Assembly: GCA_964215915.1 (NCBI GenBank)
Contig: CAXPEB010000094.1
Location: 1-64,000, forward strand
Length of the DNA stretch: 64,000 nucleotides
From: UBA8524 sp964215915
GTDB taxonomy: Bacteria > Bacteroidota > Bacteroidia > UBA8524
Direction of reading: 5' to 3'
The notes under the pieces were generated by a model. It saw only the letters and a list, made by a program, of their open reading frames with translations, ran no database searches and had not been told where the DNA came from. Positions 49,961-58,723 of the stretch are shown here, in pieces. Positions within the stretch are counted from its first letter, which is position 1; every line of letters begins with the position of its first letter. The translations under genes were made by a program, and so were the position numbers.

Positions 49961-50776
49961 TTAGCGGAGCTTGAACGGGTAGGATTTACCATTCCAGATA
50001 AAGACGGCATCGTCGTCGCAGGTTCCGTTTCCATAATCAATGCTGCGTACCGTTCCGCCCACAGGGGTCATATCCAATATCCCTTCGTCCACATAGTTAC
50101 AGGAAAGAGCCCGGTGCAAAGCCTTACGGATATCCAGGTTCCAGGTAGCGGTTCCTTGTGTGTATACTGCACTGCCTTCAATATTCCATTCGTCATCGGT
50201 CCAGTTTAGCGGAGTCCCGTAACCTTTCAGCCAGGTATGGGTACGGTTACTGGTCCACTGCACCTGTCCGCCGGAATTGGGTTTGGTAACCGTGCCCTGA
50301 ACAGCGATGGACCAATGCGGATTGCCCTGACCGTTATTCCCCAGGTGAACAATGATCTTCTGCCCGGCTACCCCGTAATCATTCACAAAATAGTCGTCGG
50401 GGGTAAGGATGGCGCTGTCACCCGGCGACCAGTAATTGCCGGTATAACGAATATCGATTGCGCCGCGGCGTAGCCGCATGTCCTTGCACAGGCAGTTGTT
50501 CGGTCCGAAATCAATCCGGATAATTTTGGTCATCGTATCCAGGGTCACCGTGGCGCATCCTCCCTTGTAGGAGGTAAGATCGCCGGAGCGGGCCTGGTCA
50601 GAGATAGATTTAAGATCGCTGAAAACCTGTTCGCAGATGCTCATATCCACAAGTGTCTGCAGATCGGTTTCCTCATCGGGGTCTTTTTCCTTGTCTTTCC
50701 TGCAGGATTGCATACCGGCGAATAACGCGGTCAATACCAGAAATCCGGTTCCGGTTTTTAGAATGAATGATTTCAT
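49961..50776 (-). CDS. Lipoprotein of unknown function
   Basis: 271 residues. Signal peptide with lipobox AGMQSC (Cys at about 25), followed by an acidic/basic spacer (RKDKEKDPDEE). The mature part has conserved-looking paired Cys (GGCATVTLDTMTK, NNCLCKDMR, LSCNYVDEG, NGTCDDDAVFIWNGKSYPF). The last motif recurs, to my recollection, in an uncharacterised Bacteroidota lipoprotein group. No enzymatic motif. Convergent with the acyl-CoA dehydrogenase gene; followed upstream by the second alanine dehydrogenase. Confidence 0.75.
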   Translation of the reverse strand: MKSFILKTGTGFLVLTALFAGMQSCRKDKEKDPDEETDLQTLVDMSICEQVFSDLKSISDQARSGDLTSYKGGCATVTLDTMTKIIRIDFGPNNCLCKDMRLRRGAIDIRYTGNYWSPGDSAILTPDDYFVNDYGVAGQKIIVHLGNNGQGNPHWSIAVQGTVTKPNSGGQVQWTSNRTHTWLKGYGTPLNWTDDEWNIEGSAVYTQGTATWNLDIRKALHRALSCNYVDEGILDMTPVGGTVRSIDYGNGTCDDDAVFIWNGKSYPFKLR

Positions 50777-50848
50777 AATGGCTCTTAGTTGACCACGAAA
50801 ATTAGATCTAAAAAGACGGTCTTGCTTGTGCAGGGAAGGAAAAAACTC

Positions 50849-52075
50849 CTACAAATGTGCGCCTATCAGCAGATCGATATCCTTAAACTTCAGGTTATAC
50901 CGTTCCCCGATATGCCTCTTCACCAGGTTTCCTTTATAGATGTATACGCCGTTACGGATGATGTGGCTGTCCCAGAAATAGTTTCGGAAACCACCGCTTT
51001 CGGCAATATCGATGAGGATGGGCGTAAAAATGTTGCTTAGCGCATAGCTTGCCGTGCGGGCAACCCTTGAGGGAATATTGGGCACCCCGTAGTGGATCAC
51101 ATCGTGTTTGATCACCACCGGGTTGGTATGCGTCGTTACCTCAGAAGTTTCAAAGCAGCCTCCCTGATCGATACTTACATCCACAATCACCGACCCCGGT
51201 TTCATGCGGCTTACCATTTCCTCACTGACTACATTCGGGCTGCGTCCCTCATCACTGCGCAAGGCTCCGATGGCCAGGTCACAGCTCACAAGTGCTTTGC
51301 TCAGGATATTGGGTTGGAGTATGGAAGTATAGACCGGCTGACGCAGGTGGTTCTGCAACCGGCGAAGCTTTGCCAGGGAATTGTCGAAGACCTTTACCGT
51401 TGCCCCGAGTGCCACGGCTGTGTGGGCTGCATACTCCCCGACCGTTCCGGCCCCGATAATCACCACTTCGGAGGGTGGAATGCCGGAGATTCCTCCCAGC
51501 AGTTCCCCTTTACCGCCATGGGTGTTACCCAGGTATTCGGCACCGATAAGCACCGCCGACCTACCGGCAATTTCACTCATGCTGCGGATGATTGAAAGGG
51601 TATCTTCCTGATCTTTCAGGAATTCATAGGCAATAGCCGTGATCTTCTTATTGATGAGCTGACGGATATAGGTATCCGTAAGGTTGGTCATCTGAATGGC
51701 AGAGAACAGGTACTGACCCGGAACCATAAGATCGATCTCTTCCTTGGTGGGGGGATCGATTTTAAGGATGATCTCGGATTTATAGACCTCTTCCTTTCCG
51801 TAGGCAATCTTTGCCCCCGCCTCGCTGTACTGCCGGTCTTCGAAGTTGGCATTTTTCCCCGCTCCCGATTCTATGGTAATCTCATGACCCGAATTGACCA
51901 GCAGCGAAACCGAAGAAGGCGTCAGTGGAACCCGGTTTTCCTGGTAAGTAATTTCTTTGGGAATCCCTACGGAAAGACGGGTGTTGTGCTTACGAACCTC
52001 CAACAGCTGTTCCTGTGGCTGAAGGGATGCCTGCCGGGCAAGTTCACTAAAAGGCGATTTGGGCTTGTCACTCAT
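50849..52075 (-). CDS. Alanine dehydrogenase/PNT family protein (second paralogue)
   Basis: 408 residues, N-terminal extension of ~30 residues (KSPFSELARQASLQPQEQL) before the family start TRLSVGIPKEITYQENRVPLTP. The NAD motif VVIIGAGTVGEYAAHTAVALG and a conserved DQGGCFETSEVTTHTNP block follow. Related to but distinct from the first Ald (376 residues at 7856). Specific activity could be alanine dehydrogenase or a related NAD(P) function. Upstream of the lipoprotein gene at 52110 and of tsaE-porX on the same strand. Confidence 0.85.
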   Translation of the reverse strand: MSDKPKSPFSELARQASLQPQEQLLEVRKHNTRLSVGIPKEITYQENRVPLTPSSVSLLVNSGHEITIESGAGKNANFEDRQYSEAGAKIAYGKEEVYKSEIILKIDPPTKEEIDLMVPGQYLFSAIQMTNLTDTYIRQLINKKITAIAYEFLKDQEDTLSIIRSMSEIAGRSAVLIGAEYLGNTHGGKGELLGGISGIPPSEVVIIGAGTVGEYAAHTAVALGATVKVFDNSLAKLRRLQNHLRQPVYTSILQPNILSKALVSCDLAIGALRSDEGRSPNVVSEEMVSRMKPGSVIVDVSIDQGGCFETSEVTTHTNPVVIKHDVIHYGVPNIPSRVARTASYALSNIFTPILIDIAESGGFRNYFWDSHIIRNGVYIYKGNLVKRHIGERYNLKFKDIDLLIGAHL

Positions 52076-52109
52076 AGACTCAACGCATATTCAAGTTAGC
52101 GAAAAAGCG

Positions 52110-52829
52110 TCAATTATGGTAGTAACTGCGGTTGCGGTAAGGGAATTTTTTTGCGCTTCTCCGGGCAACCTGTTCAATGACCTCATTGGCCCGGCTGTTC
52201 CAGTCGATATCAATATCCATCGGCAACTTCCAAAGCAGGCTGGCATCACTGCCGTTGAGCAACTGACAATCAATACGAATATGATAGGTGCGGTTATAAA
52301 AGGAAGGATCAGCCCCTGGAGGCAGGTTAAACCCGTCGGGCAGTTTGATCTTGTCCAGAATATCTCCCGCTATTTCCAATCCGAAAGACTCCAGGTCGGT
52401 AAGGAATTTCTCTTTTTCCACGCGGGTATAGACAATGGATTGAACACCCAGAATGGCCGAAAGGCGTTCGGGTGTTTCTTTCCAGGCATCCATGGGAACG
52501 ATACCGCTGTCCTGTAGAATTTTATTCGTCCGTTCCGGAGTCTGAAATTCGATCTTGATATCCTTTTTTCCTGACCCCGACTGCCTCAGCAGTTGGTTGT
52601 GCAGGGCTCGCTGAAAGGCCTGGGACTCGGCTTCGGCAATTTTTCGTTTGTCTTCCGGGCTCAGGTCGGCATCCTGCCGGCCGGTATACACCATCTGGTA
52701 GGGAAGTACTGCTACCTGTTTATGCCCCACCGACTTGCTGCTGAATACCGGAGTGGTGAAAGATTTGGCGCAGGCAGCCAGGCCGATAATTCCCAAAATA
52801 ATCAGCCCAAACAGTAAACGGTTTTTCAT
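52110..52829 (-). CDS. Lipoprotein of unknown function, near porX
   Basis: 239 residues. Lipobox LAAC (Cys at about 20). The mature part starts with SVGHKQVAVLPYQMV, a strand seen at the start of CsgG/TolB-like nucleotide-free propeller or ABC-like domains, followed by a charged helix DLSPEDKRKIAEAESQAF; the end is not recognised. It lies between the second alanine dehydrogenase and tsaE on the minus strand, 34-46 nt from each. Role unknown. A T9SS or envelope-linked function is conceivable only from location. Confidence 0.65.
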   Translation of the reverse strand: MKNRLLFGLIILGIIGLAACAKSFTTPVFSSKSVGHKQVAVLPYQMVYTGRQDADLSPEDKRKIAEAESQAFQRALHNQLLRQSGSGKKDIKIEFQTPERTNKILQDSGIVPMDAWKETPERLSAILGVQSIVYTRVEKEKFLTDLESFGLEIAGDILDKIKLPDGFNLPPGADPSFYNRTYHIRIDCQLLNGSDASLLWKLPMDIDIDWNSRANEVIEQVARRSAKKFPYRNRSYYHN

Positions 52830-52875
52830 AGTCAGGGTCGAAAATACAACAGCCTGCCGGGATTACCAGCGTATA

Positions 52876-53292
52876 TTACCAGCGTATACTTCGCTCTCCT
52901 TCAGCCTCATGAGCCAGGAATACCCTTACCGTATCTTCCGGTAGAAAATCCGCTGCAACCTCCGGCCATTCGATAAGGCAGATATCCCCGGAGTCCAGGT
53001 ATTCCATAAACCCGATATCCAGCGCTTCTTCCGCCGTTTTCAGGCGATACAGATCGAAATGGCAAACTCTTCCGGAAGGGGAGTCGTACTCATTGACCAG
53101 GGAAAAACTGGGGCTGTCTACCTCTCCTTTCACCCCAAGCTCCCGACAGATCATCCGGATCAGCGTGGTCTTACCCGTACCCAAATCACCGGAAAAACTC
53201 ATCACGGGTTTTTGCCTCAGGATACCGGCCAGTTCAAGGGCTACCTCCTGCAGAGCCCCCAGGTCCTTCAACCTTAAGGGTGTTTCCATCAT
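52876..53292 (-). CDS. tsaE: tRNA threonylcarbamoyladenosine biosynthesis ATPase TsaE
   Basis: P-loop ATPase of the t6A37 pathway, 138 residues. Walker A is GDLGTGKTTL at about 35-44, the family motif SPSFSLVNEY follows, and the later VCHFDLYRL and IEWPEVAADFLPED with the switch/Walker B acidic residues. It partners with TsaD/TsaB, which are not in this window. Its ATG overlaps the stop of porX by 4 nt. Confidence 0.94.
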   Translation of the reverse strand: MMETPLRLKDLGALQEVALELAGILRQKPVMSFSGDLGTGKTTLIRMICRELGVKGEVDSPSFSLVNEYDSPSGRVCHFDLYRLKTAEEALDIGFMEYLDSGDICLIEWPEVAADFLPEDTVRVFLAHEAEGERSIRW

Positions 53293-54842
53293 CCTTTGCC
53301 CCGCATCATCACCACGGGAATCATCATTTCCTCCATGGAAATACCCCCGTGCTGAAAGGTATCGCGGTAGTACTTAACGTAGTAGTTGTAGTTATTGGGA
53401 TAGGCAAAGAACTTGTTCTCGTCGGCAAATACATAAGCCGAACTCACGTGCAGCCTGGGCAGGAAGCCCTCCGCCGGGTTCTTGATCTCGAAGACCTCCT
53501 TACGCTCGTAGCTCAGGTTCTTGCCTTGCTTGTAACGCAGGTTGGTATTGGTGTTCTTGTCGCCAACGATCTTCACCGGGTCTTTCACCCTTACCGATCC
53601 GTGGTCGGTGGAAATGATCAGGCGTAGCTTCTTATCTGCAATCCGTTTCAGTGCCTCCAGCAAAGGCGAATGCTCAAACCAGCTAAGGGTTACGGAACGG
53701 TAAGCCGCCTCATCTTCGGAAAGTTCACGCATCAGGGAGACATCGGTGCGGGCATGCGACAGGGCGTCGACAAAGTTGTATACGATCACGCTGAGATCGT
53801 TGTGCAGCATATTGGGAATCGTATCCACCAGGTTTTTGCCGCCGTCGAGGTTGGTGATCTTGGTATAACTGAATTTGGTGCCTTTGCGGGCCCGGTTGAG
53901 CTGGTCAGCCAGGAATTCCTCCTCAAAATTATTCTTGCCGCCCTCGTCTTCGTCATTGCTCCACATCTTCGGGAATCGTTTTTCTATCTCAGAGGGACGG
54001 AGCCCGGAGAAGATGGAGTTCCGGCAATATTGGGTAGTAGTTGGCAGAATGCTCATGTACATATCTTCTTCTTCCATGCGGAAGTATTCGGAAAGTACGG
54101 GCTGGATCACCTTCCACTGATCGAAGCGCAGGTTATCGATCAGCAGGAATACCACCGGGGTTTCACCGTCGATATGCGGGAACACCTTCTGACGCATGAG
54201 TTCATGGCTCAGTAGCGGTGCTTTGGGGTTTCGGTTATTGATGAAGTCGAGGTAGTTTTTTCGTATAAAATCTGACCAGTTGTGGTTGGCCTCGTCTTTC
54301 TGTGTATTGAGCACCTCATCCATACCCGAATCCTTGGAAGCACGCAGCTCCAGGTCCCAGTAAACCAGTTTACGGTACACGTTTTTCCAGGCCTCGAAAT
54401 CGAGATCATCCATAAAGGTCATGGAAATATTGCGGAAATCCTGCTGGTAACCCTGGGCGGTTTTTTCACTTACCAGGCGTTTGTTATCCAGTTGTTTTTT
54501 GATGGAGAGCAGAATCTGGTTGGGGTTGACGGGCTTGATGAGGTAGTCGGCAATCTTGGAGCCTATCGCCTCTTCCATGATGTATTCCTCTTCGCTTTTG
54601 GTAATCATCACCACCGGCACATCCTTCATCTTTTCCTTGATGCGGTTCAATGTTTCCAATCCGGAAAGGCCCGGCATATTTTCATCGAGAAAAATGATGT
54701 CGAAGTTGGCATTGTCTACCGCTTCAATAGCATCCACCCCGCTGTTAACGGTAGTGAGTTCGTAGCCTTTGTTTTTCAGGAACAGGATATGGGGTTTAAG
54801 AAGATCGATTTCGTCGTCGGCCCAGAGTATGTGTATAGACAT
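53289..54842 (-). CDS. porX: Two-component regulator PorX (T9SS)
   Basis: 517 residues. Receiver domain at about 1-120 with phosphoacceptor Asp53 in IIFLDENMPG, acidic DD at 9-10 and the K in MITKSEEE; no DNA-binding domain follows. The C-terminal part from about 170 is a PglZ-type (alkaline-phosphatase-like) domain with LLIDNLRFDQWK, TTTQYCRNSIFSGLRP and STDHGSVRVKDP, whose His/Asp residues would bind metal. This is the PorX architecture that controls type IX secretion with the kinase PorY. PorY is not seen nearby; the only histidine kinase in the window (28984) does not match by context. It precedes tsaE. Confidence 0.95.
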   Translation of the reverse strand: MSIHILWADDEIDLLKPHILFLKNKGYELTTVNSGVDAIEAVDNANFDIIFLDENMPGLSGLETLNRIKEKMKDVPVVMITKSEEEYIMEEAIGSKIADYLIKPVNPNQILLSIKKQLDNKRLVSEKTAQGYQQDFRNISMTFMDDLDFEAWKNVYRKLVYWDLELRASKDSGMDEVLNTQKDEANHNWSDFIRKNYLDFINNRNPKAPLLSHELMRQKVFPHIDGETPVVFLLIDNLRFDQWKVIQPVLSEYFRMEEEDMYMSILPTTTQYCRNSIFSGLRPSEIEKRFPKMWSNDEDEGGKNNFEEEFLADQLNRARKGTKFSYTKITNLDGGKNLVDTIPNMLHNDLSVIVYNFVDALSHARTDVSLMRELSEDEAAYRSVTLSWFEHSPLLEALKRIADKKLRLIISTDHGSVRVKDPVKIVGDKNTNTNLRYKQGKNLSYERKEVFEIKNPAEGFLPRLHVSSAYVFADENKFFAYPNNYNYYVKYYRDTFQHGGISMEEMMIPVVMMRGKG

Positions 54843-54967
54843 AGTGTTGTAACGCGCTTGCAGTTGGATTCGTGCACAAAGGAACGAAAAATGACCGGGT
54901 TAGTCAGGCCGAGCACCAAAGCGCTGCATTACAGGAGACAGGCGACCTGAAATTCCACCTACTTCGC

Positions 54968-54975
54968 TAGCTTTG
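54968..54975 (+). promoter_or_regulatory. -7 element (TAGCTTTG) of the HD hydrolase/lipid A operon
   Basis: An exact TAnnTTTG match, 7 nt before the TTG start at 54983; likely drives the whole HD-lpxD-lpxC/fabZ-lpxA-ABC series. Confidence 0.6.
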
Positions 54976-54982
54976 CAGCGCA

Positions 54983-56200
54983 TTGAACAAAAAGAAAAAC
55001 ATCAATGACCCTTTGTACGGTTTCCTGGTGCTGCCGTACGAGTTTCTGTTCGACCTGATCGAACACCCCTATTTCCAGCGTCTCCGCCGCATCCGTCAAC
55101 TTGGTATGAGCCACCTCGTTTTTCCCGGAGCCAATCATACGCGTTTCCATCATGCCCTGGGTGCTCTGTACCTCATGAATGAAGCGATCAATACGCTTAG
55201 GGGCAAGGGGGTGGAGATTACGGATGAAGAGGCGGAAGGCGTGTGCATTGCCATTCTGCTGCATGATATCGGGCATGGTCCTTTCTCCCATACCCTGGAG
55301 CAGACCATCGTTAGCGGGGTCCATCATGAAGACATTTCGCTGGCTATGATGCGGCAAATGAATACGGAGTTCAACGGGAGGCTGGAAACGGCCATTGCCA
55401 TCTTTACCGATCAATACGACAAGCATTTTCTGCATCAGCTGGTTTCCTCTCAGCTGGATATGGACCGCCTTGATTACCTGCGTCGCGACAGTTTCTACAG
55501 CGGTGTTTCGGAAGGGGTGGTTAGCTCGGACCGCATCATCAAAATGCTCTATGTGGCCAACGATGAGCTGGTGGTGGAGGAAAAAGGCATCTATTCCATA
55601 GAAAAATTCATCATTGCCCGCAGGCTGATGTACTGGCAGGTATACCTCCACAAAACCGTGGTTGCCGCCGAAGAACTTCTGCTGAAAATTTTACAGCGGG
55701 CCAAGGAGCTTGCCCTGCAAGGGGAAGCGTTGTTCTGTACCCCAGCCTTTCGTTATTTCCTGTATGCGAAGGGGGAACAGACCGACTTCATACAAAATAA
55801 GGAACTGCTCGATCAGTTTGCCCTGCTGGACGACAATGACATCATGAGTTCCATTAAGGTATGGATGAGTCATCCGGACCCGGTACTTAGCCAGCTCTGT
55901 TATAACCTCATCCATAGAAAACTGCCTAAAATACAGGTGCAGAAAACCGCCTTCAGCAGGGAGCAGGTGAACGAACAGTTGCAAAAGGCCGCCAAAAAAC
56001 TCGGGCTGGACGAAAAGGAGCTTCGCTATTTTGTGTATACCGGCAAACTGGAGAACAAGGCCTACGATGCCGAAAGCCGGGGCATCTCTCTGTTGATGAA
56101 GAACGGGGAGGTTGTAGACATTGCCGAAGCCTCCGACAATTACAACCTGAAAGCCCTGCGGGGCAGCGTGCTCAAGCACTTCCTTTGTTACTACAAATAG
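54983..56200 (+). CDS. HD-domain phosphohydrolase
   Basis: 405 residues from the TTG at 54983; homologues begin NKKxIINDPxYGF, which supports it. The HD signature is present in the SHLVFPGANHTRFHHALGALYLM segment and AILLHDIGHGPFSHTLEQ (metal-binding His-Asp), followed by DRLDYLRRDSFYSGV. This resembles SAMHD1/dNTPase-type hydrolases found before lpx genes in this phylum. Substrate (dNTP or other nucleotide) not proven. 22 nt later lpxD begins. Confidence 0.9.
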   Translation: MNKKKNINDPLYGFLVLPYEFLFDLIEHPYFQRLRRIRQLGMSHLVFPGANHTRFHHALGALYLMNEAINTLRGKGVEITDEEAEGVCIAILLHDIGHGPFSHTLEQTIVSGVHHEDISLAMMRQMNTEFNGRLETAIAIFTDQYDKHFLHQLVSSQLDMDRLDYLRRDSFYSGVSEGVVSSDRIIKMLYVANDELVVEEKGIYSIEKFIIARRLMYWQVYLHKTVVAAEELLLKILQRAKELALQGEALFCTPAFRYFLYAKGEQTDFIQNKELLDQFALLDDNDIMSSIKVWMSHPDPVLSQLCYNLIHRKLPKIQVQKTAFSREQVNEQLQKAAKKLGLDEKELRYFVYTGKLENKAYDAESRGISLLMKNGEVVDIAEASDNYNLKALRGSVLKHFLCYYK

Positions 56201-56222
56201 CTAACTTGCAGCAAATTTGACC

Positions 56223-57284
56223 ATGCAGATAAGTGCCGCAGAATTGTGCCAGTTGCTGAACGGTGAACTTGAAGGCGATGCCTCCGTTTCCGTTAACAAT
56301 GTGGCCAAGATCGAAGAAGCCCAAGGCAATGATCTGGCCTTCCTGGCCAATCCCAAATACGAGCAGTTCCTCTACGAAACAGGAGCCGGTATCGTGTTGG
56401 TGGGAAAAACGTTCAAACCGGAAAAGGAAGTCCGAACTACCCTCATCCGGGTAGACGATCCCTATGCTTCTTTTACCGCCATCCTTACCCAATATGTAGC
56501 CATCCTCAATCAGAAAGAAGGGGTGGAAGAGCCGCATTTTATCGGTGAAGATTCCTCATATGGAGAAGGGATTTACCTCGGCGCTTTTACATATATCGGC
56601 AACCAGGTGAAGATCGGGAAGAACGTAAAGATCTATCCGGGCTGCTATATCGGCGACCGGGCGGAGATTGGCGACAATACAACGCTTTATGCCGGTGTGA
56701 AGATCTATAACCTGTGCAAGGTGGGTGGCAATTGTATCCTGCATGCCGGAGCCGTAATCGGTTCCGACGGCTTCGGGTTTGCGCCACAGGAAGACGGCAG
56801 CTATTCCAAAATCCCGCAAACGGGAAATGTGGTGATTGAAGACGATGTAGAGATCGGGGCCAACACCACTATTGACCGGGCTACCATGGGCAGTACGGTA
56901 ATCCGCCAGGGAGCCAAAATCGATAACCTGGTACAGCTGGCCCACAATACGGAAATCGGTGCCCATACCGTAATCGCCGCACAAACCGGTATTGCAGGCA
57001 GTACCAAGCTGGGCCGCCGGAATGTGGTTGGCGGCCAGGTGGGATTCTCAGGCCATATTACCGTAGCCGACGGCTCCAAGTTCGGGGCTCAAAGCGGTAT
57101 CCTCGGCACCATCAAAGAAGAGGGGAAAAGCTGGATGGGCTCCCCGGCAACCGAATTCAAAGAGCATTTTAAATCGCAGGCAGTTTTCCGAAATTTGCCT
57201 GCGCTGGACAAACGGGTACACGAGCTGAGCCGTGAACTCGAATCCATAAAAGCATTACTGGATAAAAAAGACACGGAATCGTGA
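56223..57284 (+). CDS. lpxD: UDP-3-O-acyl-glucosamine N-acyltransferase
   Basis: Adds the N-linked acyl chain in lipid A synthesis, 353 residues from ATG 56223 (a TTG at 56217 is less likely). The N-terminal uridine-binding domain and a long left-handed beta-helix of hexapeptide repeats are visible: IGNQVKIGKNVKIYPGCYIG, YAGVKIYNLCKVG, VIGSDGFGFAPQEDG, VEIGANTTIDRAT, LVQLAHNTEIGAHT. The catalytic His lies in the LAHNTEIGAH turn. Its stop overlaps the lpxC start (GTGA). Confidence 0.96.
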   Translation: MQISAAELCQLLNGELEGDASVSVNNVAKIEEAQGNDLAFLANPKYEQFLYETGAGIVLVGKTFKPEKEVRTTLIRVDDPYASFTAILTQYVAILNQKEGVEEPHFIGEDSSYGEGIYLGAFTYIGNQVKIGKNVKIYPGCYIGDRAEIGDNTTLYAGVKIYNLCKVGGNCILHAGAVIGSDGFGFAPQEDGSYSKIPQTGNVVIEDDVEIGANTTIDRATMGSTVIRQGAKIDNLVQLAHNTEIGAHTVIAAQTGIAGSTKLGRRNVVGGQVGFSGHITVADGSKFGAQSGILGTIKEEGKSWMGSPATEFKEHFKSQAVFRNLPALDKRVHELSRELESIKALLDKKDTES

Positions 57285-58714
57285 AACAGACAACATTAAA
57301 GGAGGCGCTGGAGTTTAAGGGAGTTGGGCTTCATACCGGTCAGGAGACGGTAATGAAAGTTCTTCCCGCGCCGGAGAATCACGGATATAAGTTCCAGCGG
57401 ATCGACCTGGAAAATGAACCCCTCATTGAGGCCGACTGCGACCTTGTGGTGGATACTTCCAGGGGCACCACCCTCGAAAAAAACGGAGCCCGTGTGTACA
57501 CGGTAGAGCATATCCTGGCGGCCCTGGCCGGCATGGAAATCGACAATGCCCTGATACAGCTCACCGGACCGGAAATCCCTATTCTTGACGGCAGCGCGCA
57601 GACTTTTGTAAAAGAGATTTTGCGTGTGGGTACCGTAGAGCAGGAATCCGAACGCGAATACTTCAGCGTACCCCAGAATATCGTCTACCAGGAAGCCGAA
57701 CGTGGGGTGGAGATGATTGCCATGCCTCTTGACGACTACCGCCTGACGGTAATGGTAGATTATAACTCACCCGTGCTGGGAAGCCAGCATGCTTCGGTGA
57801 CCAGCCTCAAAGAATTCCGCGACGAGGTAGCCGCCAGCCGTACTTTCTGCTTCCTGCACGAACTGGAGATGCTGCTGCAACAGAACCTCATCAAGGGAGG
57901 CGACCTGAGCAACGCCATCGTGATCGTAGACCGCCAGGTGGAAAAGAACGAGTTGCAGCACCTTGCCGACCTCTTCAACCAGCCTTCCGTGGAAGTGCGT
58001 AAAGAGGGTATACTGAATAATGTGGAACTGCGTTTCCAGAATGAGCCCGCCAGGCATAAGTTGCTTGACCTTATCGGCGACCTCGCCCTGGTGGGGATGC
58101 CTATCAAGGCGCAGGTAATGGCTGCAAGGCCCGGACATGCCGCCAATGTGGAATTTGCCAAAAAGATAAAAGCCATCATCAAAAAGAGAAAAGCCAAGGC
58201 CAATGTGCCCGGCTACGACCCGAATAAAAAGCCGGTGCTGGACCACAACGACATCGCCCAGCTGCTGCCTCATAAATTCCCCTTCCTGCTGGTGGACAAG
58301 GTGGTGGAACTTAGCTCCACGCATGTGGTAGCGGTAAAAAACATCTCCGGCGACCAATATTTCTTCCCGGGGCACTTCCCCAACAACCCCATTATGCCCG
58401 GGGTACTGATGGTGGAAGCGATGGCCCAGGCCGGTGGCGTGCTGGTACTCAGCGATGTGCCCGACCCGGAGAATTACAGCACTTATTTTATGAAGATCGA
58501 CAATGTGCGCTTCAAAGACAAAGTGGTACCGGGCGATACCCTGGTGATCCGCATGGACCTTACCGCACCCATACGTCGCGGCGTATGCCAGATGAAAGGC
58601 TCCGGATTCGTGGGCGACAAACTGGTGATCGAAGCCGAACTGATGGCACAGGTAATCCGCGACAAAGCCCCTGCAGAACCCTCACAATCTTCCGCAACCA
58701 CTCATTCTCACTAA
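57281..58714 (+). CDS. lpxC/fabZ: Bifunctional UDP-3-O-acyl-GlcNAc deacetylase / 3-hydroxyacyl-ACP dehydratase
   Basis: 477 residues starting at GTG 57281. Residues 1-~305 are LpxC, the zinc deacetylase that commits to lipid A: YTVEHILAALAGMEIDN (Zn His), PILDGSAQTF, and ARHKLLDLIGDLALVG (Zn His and Asp). The C-terminal ~150 residues are FabZ, the hydroxyacyl-ACP dehydratase: DIAQLLPHKFPFLLVDKVVEL and FPGHFPNNPIMPGVLMVEAMAQ with catalytic His and Glu. The fusion is typical of Bacteroidota. Between lpxD and lpxA in the operon. Confidence 0.98.
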   Translation: MKQTTLKEALEFKGVGLHTGQETVMKVLPAPENHGYKFQRIDLENEPLIEADCDLVVDTSRGTTLEKNGARVYTVEHILAALAGMEIDNALIQLTGPEIPILDGSAQTFVKEILRVGTVEQESEREYFSVPQNIVYQEAERGVEMIAMPLDDYRLTVMVDYNSPVLGSQHASVTSLKEFRDEVAASRTFCFLHELEMLLQQNLIKGGDLSNAIVIVDRQVEKNELQHLADLFNQPSVEVRKEGILNNVELRFQNEPARHKLLDLIGDLALVGMPIKAQVMAARPGHAANVEFAKKIKAIIKKRKAKANVPGYDPNKKPVLDHNDIAQLLPHKFPFLLVDKVVELSSTHVVAVKNISGDQYFFPGHFPNNPIMPGVLMVEAMAQAGGVLVLSDVPDPENYSTYFMKIDNVRFKDKVVPGDTLVIRMDLTAPIRRGVCQMKGSGFVGDKLVIEAELMAQVIRDKAPAEPSQSSATTHSH

Positions 58715-58723
58715 ACCAAACCA

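Noticed and set aside
54282..54950. Plus-strand open frame opposite porX
   Set aside because: Shadow of PorX receiver and linker codons.
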